From Lacipirellula parvula (GTDB taxonomy: Bacteria > Planctomycetota > Planctomycetia > Pirellulales > Lacipirellulaceae): 64,000 nucleotides of DNA. Location: positions 1,178,001 to 1,242,000 of the forward strand of contig NZ_AP021861.1 of the NCBI RefSeq assembly GCF_009177095.1, given 5' to 3'. The position numbers and the translations under genes are program-made. The notes under the pieces were generated by a model. That model made no database searches, was not told where the DNA came from, and saw only the letters and a program-made list of their open reading frames with translations. This document shows positions 7,876-15,469 of this stretch, piece by piece; positions within the stretch are counted from its first letter, which is position 1; each line of letters starts with the position of its first letter.

Positions 7876-10440
7876 ATGGAACTCTTCCGCCGCTCGCCCC
7901 TTGCCCTCTTCTCGAGCATTGCGATCGCGATTGCCGCCAGCTGGTTCGCCGGCGCGAGCGTCGCTCAAGCGGAGGCCGTCGGCAAGATCAAGCTGCCGCC
8001 GGGCTTCAAAGCGGAACTCGTGCATGAAGTCCCCGCAGAGACCGAAGGCTCTTGGGTGGCGCTGACCCCAGACGACAAGGGGCGGATCATTGCGTCCGAT
8101 CAGCATGGCTCGCTCTACCGGATCACGCCGTCGCCGCTCGGGGCCGATCCCTCGCAAACAAAGGTCGAGAAGCTCAAAACGAAAATCGGCATGGCCCAGG
8201 GCCTGCTGTTCCATGAAGGCAAGTTGTACGTCGTGATGAACGGCGACATTGGCGGGTTCAGTTCGGGGTTGTATCGGCTCTCTGACTCGAACAACGACGA
8301 CCAGTTCGATCGCATCGAGCAGTTGCGGGTGTTCGAAGGCGCCGGCGAACATGGACCGCACGGCATCGTGCTCGGGCCCGATGGGAAGAGCTTGTACGTC
8401 GTCTGCGGCAACCATACGGGCGCGCCGCTGTTTAGCAGCTCGGCAGTTCCCGCGCGGTGGCGCGAAGACCAGTTGCTGCCGCTCATCACCGATCCCAACG
8501 GCCATGCCGCGGCGATTCGCGCCCCGGGCGGCTGGTTCGCGAAGATGGACCTCAACGGCGAGAACCTGGAGATGTTCTCGATTGGTTACCGCAACGCCTA
8601 TGACTTGGCGTTCAACGATGCGGGCGATTTGTTCACGTTCGATTCCGACATGGAGTGGGACATTGGCGCCCCGTGGTATCGCCCCACGCGGATCTGTCAT
8701 GTGGCGAGCGGCAGCGATTTTGGTTGGCGGACCGGCAACAGCGTCTGGCCGACCTACTACATTGATACCGTACCCGCCGTCGCCGACGCGGGGCCGGGTT
8801 CGCCGACCGGTGTGGTGTTTGGCAAGGGGGCAAAGTTCCCGGAGAAGTACCAGAAGGCCCTCTTCGCCGCCGACTGGAGTTATGGCAACATCTATGTGGT
8901 CAACCTGACGCCGTCTGGTTCGTCGTACACTGGCGAGATCGAGCGGTTCGCCAACGCGATGCCGCTGGGCGTGACCGACATGGTCGTGTTGCCGAAGGAT
9001 GGGGCGTTGTACTTCGCCGTCGGCGGACGGAAGAGCGAATCGGCTCTTTACCGGATTGTGTACGACGGCAAAGACGCGCCGGCCGATGCGCCGAAGTTGG
9101 AAGTTGTCGCAGAAAACGATCCGCAGCGGGTCTTCGGCAGCGGCGCCCCTGCCCCGCCGGCGCCGGAAGCCCACGCGATACGCGTGGCTCTCGAGAAGCT
9201 AAACCGGCCAGCCGGGCCTGCGGCGATTAACGACATCTGGCCCCATCTCGGCAGTTCTGACCGCTTCATCAAGAACGTCGCCCGCACGGCGCTGGAGCAT
9301 CAACCCTTCTCCCTGTGGCGTGCCAAAGCGCTGGCTGAAAAGAATGTCGACGCCCAGCTGAACGCGCTCGCCGCGTTCGCCCGCGCTGCTGACGCCAACC
9401 AGCAGCAGGCGTGGGTCGGGGCGCTCACGGCGATCAAGTTCCCCGAGCTTTCGACGCAGCAAAAGCTCGATTACCTCCGCGTCGCCTCGCTCGGCGTGAT
9501 GCGACTCGACCCGTTCCAACCGGCGTCGCGTGAGAAGCTGATCGCGGCGCTCAATCCCTACTTCCCCGCCGACGATCACTTCGTGAACCGCGACCTGGGG
9601 AACCTGCTGCTTCGGCTCCGCGCGCCGAACGTCGTGCCGCGGATGCTGACGTTGATGGAAAACGCGACGACGACGGAAGATGCGATCGACTTCGCGGTGA
9701 GCCTTTCCGCGGCACAAGAAGGTTGGACGACGGCCGATCGCATTCGACTGCTTGATTGGTTTGAACGCGCCGCGCATGTCGGTGGCGGGCACTCGTTCTT
9801 TGGCTATCTCGTTTCCGCCCGCGATCGCTACATCGCCAACATCCCGGCGGCCGCCCGCCCGCCGATTGCCGAACGGATCTCGAAGCCGCTCATGCAGCAG
9901 ACGATCGCGATCGACACGGCGAACCGTCCGCTGGTGAAAGAGTGGACGCTGGAGGAAGTGAACGACCTCGTTGCGAACGACAAGTCGCCGCGCAACTTCG
10001 AGAATGGCCGTAAGATGTTCTCGGCCGCGGGCTGCTACAACTGCCACCGCGTCGCGGGCGCCGGCTCGTCGATCGGACCCGATCTCACGGGCCTGGGCGG
10101 CCGCTTTGGCGCCGCCGACATCATGCGGTCGATCGTCGACCCCAGCCACACGATCTCCGACCAGTATCAGCAGATGGTGTTCGAGACGAATGGCCGGATG
10201 ATCGTTGGCCGTATTTCCAACATCAACAACGACGCCATGATGGTCAGCACGAACATGCTCGATCCGAAGAAGACCGAGACGATCAAGCGCGACGAGCTGG
10301 ACGACCAGTTCCCGTCGGACGTCTCGATGATGCCGACGGGCCTGCTCAACACGCTGACGGCCGAGGAGATTCTCGACCTGACGGCGTTCTTGCGGTCGGG
10401 CGGGAAGCCGGAGCATGAGTTGTTTAAGGCTGGCAAATAA
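7876..10440 (+). CDS. PVC-type heme-binding CxxCH protein
   Basis: A secreted 854-residue protein of a family expanded in planctomycetes and verrucomicrobia. It has a signal peptide (about 1-32) and a beta-propeller-like glucose/sorbosone-dehydrogenase type domain (about 35-400), opening with PPGFKAELV and including ASDQHGSLYRI and GPHGIVLGPDG. A helical middle region follows, and then a C-terminal cytochrome-c domain with CYNCH at 720-724 and the downstream SIGPDLTGLGGR typical of this family. The probable axial methionine is in the VSMMPTGLL segment. Substrate is unknown; such proteins are usually proposed to oxidise sugars or similar compounds in the periplasm. The ATG at 7876 immediately precedes the signal peptide. 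Confidence 0.9.
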   Translation: MELFRRSPLALFSSIAIAIAASWFAGASVAQAEAVGKIKLPPGFKAELVHEVPAETEGSWVALTPDDKGRIIASDQHGSLYRITPSPLGADPSQTKVEKLKTKIGMAQGLLFHEGKLYVVMNGDIGGFSSGLYRLSDSNNDDQFDRIEQLRVFEGAGEHGPHGIVLGPDGKSLYVVCGNHTGAPLFSSSAVPARWREDQLLPLITDPNGHAAAIRAPGGWFAKMDLNGENLEMFSIGYRNAYDLAFNDAGDLFTFDSDMEWDIGAPWYRPTRICHVASGSDFGWRTGNSVWPTYYIDTVPAVADAGPGSPTGVVFGKGAKFPEKYQKALFAADWSYGNIYVVNLTPSGSSYTGEIERFANAMPLGVTDMVVLPKDGALYFAVGGRKSESALYRIVYDGKDAPADAPKLEVVAENDPQRVFGSGAPAPPAPEAHAIRVALEKLNRPAGPAAINDIWPHLGSSDRFIKNVARTALEHQPFSLWRAKALAEKNVDAQLNALAAFARAADANQQQAWVGALTAIKFPELSTQQKLDYLRVASLGVMRLDPFQPASREKLIAALNPYFPADDHFVNRDLGNLLLRLRAPNVVPRMLTLMENATTTEDAIDFAVSLSAAQEGWTTADRIRLLDWFERAAHVGGGHSFFGYLVSARDRYIANIPAAARPPIAERISKPLMQQTIAIDTANRPLVKEWTLEEVNDLVANDKSPRNFENGRKMFSAAGCYNCHRVAGAGSSIGPDLTGLGGRFGAADIMRSIVDPSHTISDQYQQMVFETNGRMIVGRISNINNDAMMVSTNMLDPKKTETIKRDELDDQFPSDVSMMPTGLLNTLTAEEILDLTAFLRSGGKPEHELFKAGK

Positions 10441-10444
10441 ATGC

Positions 10445-10546
10445 GTCAGTTGTCCGTGGTCAGTTGTCAGTGGCAAATGCTGGCAACTCCCTCGGCAAAC
10501 CAGCGCATTTCTTCAGCAACTGACCACTGACAACGGACCACTGACG
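10445..10546. repeat. Imperfect inverted repeat (GTCAGTTGTC type)
   Basis: About 30 bases rich in GTCAGTTGTCNGTGGTCAGT are mirrored about 45 bases later by CAACTGACCACTGACAACGG. Each arm itself contains repeated CAGTTGTC units. It sits directly after the PVC heme protein gene. A functionally similar but different-sequence element is at 63062-63130. Confidence 0.7.
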
Positions 10547-10727
10547 GGCCGTAGGCCCTAGTGCTAGCACGTCAGCCTCGCGTCGCTACAGTCTGCGCGC
10601 ATCGGCAGCCGATATCTACGGATACGCCGGCAAACGTTGCGCTCTTCGTACGCCTTCTCGAACGCGCTGCAACTTTGATCCTGTCGCCGGCGGCGGGATC
10701 GGGTCGTTGCGCGTGCGAGCTCACTTG

Positions 10728-11240
10728 ATGTTCACGCTCTTCCTGCGGCCTGTCCGCATGCTAGCGCAAGCCTTGATCGGCAACGACACGCCGCGCCAAA
10801 CGGCATGGGGATTTTCGTTGGGGATGATGGTTGGCTTGCTGCCGAAGGGGAATCTGACCGCCATCGTCATCGCGATGCTCTTGTTCTCGTTCCGCGTGAA
10901 CCGCGCGGCCGGGTTCCTCGCCATCGCCATGTTCTCGTATCTGGGAGCTTGGTTCGACGGCACTGCCCATTGCCTGGGCTCGTACTTGCTCATGTCGCCA
11001 ACGCTGCAGGCGATGTTTGCCGCTGTTTACGACAAACCGCTGGGGCCGTTTTCAGGGCTGAACAACACCGTCGTTCTCGGCCAACTGTTGATCGGTCTCT
11101 ACCTCTTCTATCCGGTCTACCGCGGTTCGCGGGTGGCGGCGACGTACCTGCGGCCGCGGTTGCAGCATTACCTCATGCGTTATCGCCTCGTCCGCTGGCT
11201 GATGGGCGCCGAGATCGGCGCGCAGTGGGGGCTCGAATAA
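10728..11240 (+). CDS. DUF2062 / TIGR03546-like membrane protein
   Basis: A 170-residue small membrane protein. PRQTAWGFSLGMMVGLLPKGNL near the N-terminus is the DUF2062 pattern, followed by hydrophobic segments at about 40-60, 68-90 and 120-140. I chose the ATG at 10728; a TTG seven codons upstream is also in frame. Its stop overlaps the next start by one base (taATG), so the two genes are translationally coupled. The TIGR03545/TIGR03546 families are known to occur as a two-gene pair in a minority of outer-membrane bacteria; function unknown. Confidence 0.8.
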   Translation: MFTLFLRPVRMLAQALIGNDTPRQTAWGFSLGMMVGLLPKGNLTAIVIAMLLFSFRVNRAAGFLAIAMFSYLGAWFDGTAHCLGSYLLMSPTLQAMFAAVYDKPLGPFSGLNNTVVLGQLLIGLYLFYPVYRGSRVAATYLRPRLQHYLMRYRLVRWLMGAEIGAQWGLE

Positions 11241-13030
11241 TGAAGCTCAAACGCCCGAAGCTGCCGCCCATCTTTCGTTGGAAGTACATCGCACCGCGGC
11301 TCGCGATTGCGACGGCCGTCGTGCTAGCGGTTCGCTATGGGCTCGACCCGGCGCTTCGCTGGGGGATCGTCGTTTCGGGCGAAGCTGCCGTCGGCGCGAA
11401 GGTCGAAGTCGTCGATCTGACGACGTCGCTGCGCGATGGAACGCTCACCGTCGACGGCGTCGCTGTGGCGAATCCCAGCAAGCCGATGCGGAACCTGCTC
11501 GAATCCTCGCAGGTTCGCTTGGAGATTGATGGCGCCCAACTGCTGCGGAAGCGGGTGGTCGTCCACAACGGTCGGATCGACGGCATTAAGTTCGACGGCG
11601 AGCGGACGACCTCCGGGGCGCTCGAAATCCTGCCTGAGACGCCCGCGGAACCGTCGGCCCTCGATCCGGTATTCACCGCGGCCCAAGAAACGGCGGCCGG
11701 CTGGTTCGACGATCTCACCGGCCGGATGGAGCAAGACCTGCTCGGCTCGCTGGCAACGCCGCAGGTGGTGGAAGAGCTAAAACGCCGCTGGCCCGAGCAG
11801 TACCAGGCCCTGCGGAAGCGGGCCGACGACTTGCGCGCCAAGGCGAAGCAGATTGAAACCGCCTTCCGCGATGCGAAGAAGAACCCGCTCCGCGGCATGC
11901 AGCAGGTCGAAGAACTACGCAAGCAGCTGACGCAGACTCAAGCCGAGCTGCAAGCGACGCTTGCCGAGATCAAAGCGTTGCCAGATCAGGCGAAGGCCGA
12001 TCGCCTCGCGCTCGACGCGGCTCGCAAGCAGGACCAGGCGTTCATTAAGGAGCACTTGAAGCTCTCGGGTATCGACCCCGATGAACTCAATCGCTACCTG
12101 CTCGGCGAAACCGCGAGCGGGTATCTCGAACAAACGACCTGGTGGATCGAACAGGTTCGCAAGTTCATCCCGAAGAACCGCGTGGCGGCGCCAACGCGCT
12201 CGCGTGGGACTAACGTCGTGTTCGCGGGCCGGCGGCAGCCGAAGATGTTGCTCGAACGGATCGAACTCGCCGGCGAAGCTCGGCTTGATGGCCAACCGCT
12301 GGCGTTCACGGGCCTACTGAGCGACGTCGCCTCGGAGCCGGAACTCCACGAGCGGCCGCTGCAGTTGGCGATTCACAGCAGCGGCGCCGTCGACGGCGTG
12401 CTGCTCGTGGAACTCGACCGCCGCGGCGAGATGGCGCACGACTCAATCAAGATTGATGTGCCGCAGCTCAATTTGGCTCATCGGACGTTGGGGCGTGCGG
12501 ACAAGCTCGCCGTCACCGTGGCGCCTGGCGCTGCGAGCCTCAAGGCCGACGTTCGCCTCGATGGCGACGAACTGATCGGCACGATCGAACTAAAGCAGTC
12601 GTCGACCCTCGCGGCGCAGACGCCCGCACTGCGCGACGACCGGATTGCCGCGGTGATTCAGGAATCGCTCAGCGGGGTCGATCGGCTCGAAGCGAAGATC
12701 GAACTGGCGGGAACGCTCAAACGGCCGTCGATTCGCATCGAATCGAACGTGGGGCCGCAGCTGGCCGCGGGCGTGAGCGGAGCGGTGAAGAAGTACCTCA
12801 CCGATCGTAAGGATCGGATCATGGCGAAGGTGCAGGGCGAGGTCGACGAGCAACTCGCCAAATTGCAGGCTGAACGCGACAAGGCTCAGCAAGAACTGAT
12901 GGCGGCCCTCGGCGAGAACCAGCAGATGGTGACGCAGCTCGCCTCGGTGATGGGGGGCGGCGAGGTGCCGCTGCAGGTCGACGTGGCGAAAATCGGCAAG
13001 GCGATTGATCTCAATAAGCTCAAGCGGTAG
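11240..13030 (+). CDS. TIGR03545-like envelope protein
   Basis: A 596-residue protein with one N-terminal membrane segment (about 12-32). An AsmA-like stretch follows in which a membrane-proximal beta domain begins VEVVDLTTSLRDGTLTVDGV. A long charged coiled coil covers about 165-285, a second beta-rich domain about 315-520, and a short C-terminal coiled coil follows. The pairing with the DUF2062-like gene is the main support for the family call. AsmA-type proteins bridge the periplasm or affect outer-membrane lipids, so a role in envelope homeostasis is a reasonable inference. No catalytic motif is visible. Start fixed by the taATG overlap. Confidence 0.75.
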   Translation: MKLKRPKLPPIFRWKYIAPRLAIATAVVLAVRYGLDPALRWGIVVSGEAAVGAKVEVVDLTTSLRDGTLTVDGVAVANPSKPMRNLLESSQVRLEIDGAQLLRKRVVVHNGRIDGIKFDGERTTSGALEILPETPAEPSALDPVFTAAQETAAGWFDDLTGRMEQDLLGSLATPQVVEELKRRWPEQYQALRKRADDLRAKAKQIETAFRDAKKNPLRGMQQVEELRKQLTQTQAELQATLAEIKALPDQAKADRLALDAARKQDQAFIKEHLKLSGIDPDELNRYLLGETASGYLEQTTWWIEQVRKFIPKNRVAAPTRSRGTNVVFAGRRQPKMLLERIELAGEARLDGQPLAFTGLLSDVASEPELHERPLQLAIHSSGAVDGVLLVELDRRGEMAHDSIKIDVPQLNLAHRTLGRADKLAVTVAPGAASLKADVRLDGDELIGTIELKQSSTLAAQTPALRDDRIAAVIQESLSGVDRLEAKIELAGTLKRPSIRIESNVGPQLAAGVSGAVKKYLTDRKDRIMAKVQGEVDEQLAKLQAERDKAQQELMAALGENQQMVTQLASVMGGGEVPLQVDVAKIGKAIDLNKLKR

Positions 13031-13049
13031 TTGGAAATACGGGGACGGT

Positions 13050-13297
13050 TGAACCACGAAAAGCACGAAACAGACGAAATAATGGCAAAAGCGGCCCGCC
13101 AATTACGCGAATGAACGCGAATTGAGTTCTTGCCCTCAGCCAACTCCGCCAATTAAGCTCATTGAGCTACTTCACTGACGATCGCACGGCGCCAGCTGCC
13201 AACCATTGGCGTTCATTCGCGTAATTCGCGGGCGATCGTCTGGTTAAGATGGCAGCTCTCTATTTCGTGCTTTTCGTCTATTTCGTGGTTAAAAATC
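13050..13297. repeat. Nested double inverted repeat between TIGR03545-like gene and mch
   Basis: The outer arms are ACCACGAAAAGCACGAAACA (from 13052) and the mirrored TTTCGTCTATTTCGTGGTTA (to about 13295). Inside them lies a second pair: CCAATTACGCGAATGAACGC (from about 13099) and its mirror GGCGTTCATTCGCGTAATTC (from about 13208). It fills almost the whole intergenic space. Related single elements of the outer family are at 59972-60105 and 61232-61316. Confidence 0.75.
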
Positions 13298-13317
13298 CTC
13301 CTGCCTGAACTGCTCCC

Positions 13318-14259
13318 GTGAACCTCAATCACCGCGCCGCTTCACTGTGTCGTACGTTGGCTGATGACGCCGAGTTGTTGCGCGTCGAATTGCACCTGCA
13401 AGATTCGGGCGCTATGGTCGTCGACTGCGGCGTGAAGGCGACCGGCGGACTGGATGCGGGGCTATTGCTCGCGCGACTTTGCCTGGCCGACCTCGCAACT
13501 GTCAGCCTGACGCCCGGGACGAACGGCCTGGGGCCGGTGGCGCAGGTGCAGACCGATCATCCGCTGCTCGCCTGCATGGCGTCGCAATACGCCGGCTGGG
13601 AAGTGAAGGGCGAGAAGTTTTTTGCGATGGGCTCGGGGCCGATGCGAGCCGCGGCAGCGCGTGAGCCGTTGTTCGAGGATCTCAAATATCACGAAGCGGC
13701 CTCGCACTGCGTCGGCGTGTTGGAGAGCGGCAAGCTGCCGAACGACGAAGTCTGCCGCGACGTCGCGGCGAAGTGCGGCGTCGAGCCGTCGGCCCTCACG
13801 CTGCTGGTCGCCCCGACGCGGAGCATGGCCGGTACGTTGCAAGTGGTGGCCCGCAGCGTCGAGACGGCGCTCCACAAGTTGCACGAACTCAAGTTCGATC
13901 TGCACCGCGTCGTCAGCGGCTGGGGCTCGGCCCCGCTGCCGCCGCCGGCGAAGGATGACATGGCGGCGATCGGTCGCACGAACGATGCGATCCTCTACGG
14001 CGGCCACGCGGTGCTGTATGTGCGCGGCGACGACGAATCGCTCCGCGAGATCGGCGCCCGGACGCCGAGTTCCGCCTCGAAAGATTACGGCCGACCGTTT
14101 GCCGAGATCTTTGCGAGCTACAATCACGACTTCTACCAGATCGATCCGCATCTGTTCAGCCCGGCGGTGGTGACGCTCGTGAATCTCGACACGGGCAACA
14201 GTTTTCGGTTCGGCAAGTTCGACGACGCGGTGGTGGCGAAGTCGTTTGGCATTGTTTGA
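13318..14259 (+). CDS. mch: Methenyltetrahydromethanopterin cyclohydrolase
   Basis: Mch interconverts 5,10-methenyl-H4MPT and N5-formyl-H4MPT in the H4MPT-linked C1 pathway used by methylotrophs and planctomycetes for formaldehyde oxidation. The 313-residue product matches the family length and shows its characteristic segments, including VVDCGVKATGGLDAG, MASQYAGWEV and GSGPMRA. The start is a GTG at 13318; no in-frame ATG precedes a better beginning. It heads a plus-strand group with an ATP-grasp gene that is often linked to H4MPT genes. Cytoplasmic enzyme. Confidence 0.93.
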   Translation: MNLNHRAASLCRTLADDAELLRVELHLQDSGAMVVDCGVKATGGLDAGLLLARLCLADLATVSLTPGTNGLGPVAQVQTDHPLLACMASQYAGWEVKGEKFFAMGSGPMRAAAAREPLFEDLKYHEAASHCVGVLESGKLPNDEVCRDVAAKCGVEPSALTLLVAPTRSMAGTLQVVARSVETALHKLHELKFDLHRVVSGWGSAPLPPPAKDDMAAIGRTNDAILYGGHAVLYVRGDDESLREIGARTPSSASKDYGRPFAEIFASYNHDFYQIDPHLFSPAVVTLVNLDTGNSFRFGKFDDAVVAKSFGIV

Positions 14260-14277
14260 TTGATGTCTAAACGCGGG

Positions 14278-14351
14278 GTGCCACTGGCATCCTGCCAGTG
14301 TTGAAGTGGAGACACGCTCGGCGATTCTCACTGGCAAGATGCCAGTGGCAC
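14278..14351. repeat. CACTGGCA/TGCCAGTG element, copy 1
   Basis: Two 23-base arms, each itself a hairpin. The first (14278-14300) begins GTGCCACTGGCATCC and the second (14329-14351) ends GATGCCAGTGGCAC; the arms are reverse complements with one mismatch. Between mch and the ATP-grasp gene. Confidence 0.85.
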
Positions 14352-14398
14352 CCGATTTCCATCCACCTATAATCTCTTCCGATTCAATAATCGCGCCG

Positions 14399-15259
14399 AT
14401 GAACATTGCCGTGCTCGCTGCCCGCGACAGTTGGTACTTCCGCGATCTGCAGCGCGCGGCTGGCGCACGATGCGAGCTGACGGCGATCTCCTACAAATCG
14501 CTCGCGTCGCAAGTGATCGGTGCGACGCTCGGCGTCAGCTCTGGCGACGCGCGACTCTCAGAGTTCGATGGCGTGCTCGTCCGTTCGATGCCGCCGGGGA
14601 GTTTGGAGCAGGTCGTCTTTCGGATGGATGCGCTGGGGCGACTTGAGGCGAGCGGCGTGCGGGTCGTGAACTCAGCGCGAGCGATCGAAGCGGCGGTCGA
14701 CAAGTACCTGGCGACCGCGAAGCTGCAAGCCGCGGGGCTGCTCGTGCCGCCGACGATCGTCTGCCAGACCGCTGCCGATGGGCTGGCGGCGTTCGAAACC
14801 CTTGGCGGCGACGCGGTCGTAAAACCCCTCTTCGGGGGCGAGGGCCGCGGCATCACGCGGGTGAGCGACGCTGCGATTGCTCGCCGCGTGTTCATGTCGC
14901 TGGAGCAGATCGGCGCCGTGCTTTACGTCCAAAAGTTTATCCCGCACGATGGCGTCGACTGGCGGCTGCTTGTCGTCGGCGACGAGGTGCTGGGGATGAA
15001 GCGAGTGAATCCCGACGACTGGCGGACGAACATCAGCCTCGGCGCCCGCCCTGCCCCGCTCGAGGTGACGGTGGAACTGGCACAACTCGCGCGCCGAGCC
15101 GCGGCGGCCGTCGGGGCGACCGTTGCAGGAGTCGATTTGCTGCCGGCCCGCGATGGCCGGCTGTACGTGATCGAGGTGAATGCGGTGCCGGGGTGGAAGG
15201 CGCTTGGCGAGGTGACCGGCGTCGACGTGGCGGCGAGAGTGTTGGAGCTCGTTCAATAG
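14399..15259 (+). CDS. RimK-like ATP-grasp ligase linked to H4MPT genes
   Basis: A 286-residue ATP-grasp enzyme. The nucleotide-binding region is clear: VVKPLFGGEGRGITRV near 140-157, YVQKFIPHDGVDWRLLVVGD near 179-199 and the metal site YVIEVNAVPGW near 258-268. RimK/MptN-type ligases add glutamate to an acceptor; MptN glutamylates tetrahydrosarcinapterin in methanogens. An adjacent mch suggests a role in making or modifying the H4MPT cofactor, but that is inference from context. I start at the ATG at 14399. It is flanked on both sides by the same palindromic element (14278-14351 and 15270-15415). Confidence 0.82.
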   Translation: MNIAVLAARDSWYFRDLQRAAGARCELTAISYKSLASQVIGATLGVSSGDARLSEFDGVLVRSMPPGSLEQVVFRMDALGRLEASGVRVVNSARAIEAAVDKYLATAKLQAAGLLVPPTIVCQTAADGLAAFETLGGDAVVKPLFGGEGRGITRVSDAAIARRVFMSLEQIGAVLYVQKFIPHDGVDWRLLVVGDEVLGMKRVNPDDWRTNISLGARPAPLEVTVELAQLARRAAAAVGATVAGVDLLPARDGRLYVIEVNAVPGWKALGEVTGVDVAARVLELVQ

Positions 15260-15269
15260 CTCTACCGGT

Positions 15270-15415
15270 GTGCCACTGGCGTGTCGCCAGTGCGAAGTGA
15301 GGACACGGCTGCCATCTCCACCAGGAGAAAGCAGTCTGATGTTGGCGGCCGCTTGTTAGTCAAACGGCAACCACGCTGTTTGGGCACTTCAGCACTGGCA
15401 AGATGCCAGTGGCAC
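15270..15415. repeat. CACTGGCA/TGCCAGTG element, copy 2
   Basis: Arms at 15270-15292 and 15393-15415 repeat the arm sequence of the copy at 14278-14351 with small changes, with about 100 bases between them. It fills the space between the ATP-grasp gene and the OleC-like gene. Confidence 0.82.
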
Positions 15416-15469
15416 CCGTTCAACCTCCTCCGCCTTACCTGATCGTGGCCGGTCGGGCACAATAGGGCG

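Noticed and set aside
7669-9174. Minus-strand open frame over the PVC heme protein gene
   Set aside because: Shadow of the codon bias of the plus-strand gene; no family motif, and it runs through the divergent promoter region.
13462-14406. Minus-strand open frame over mch
   Set aside because: Antisense to a conserved enzyme gene and composed of shadow codons, including the palindromic element.
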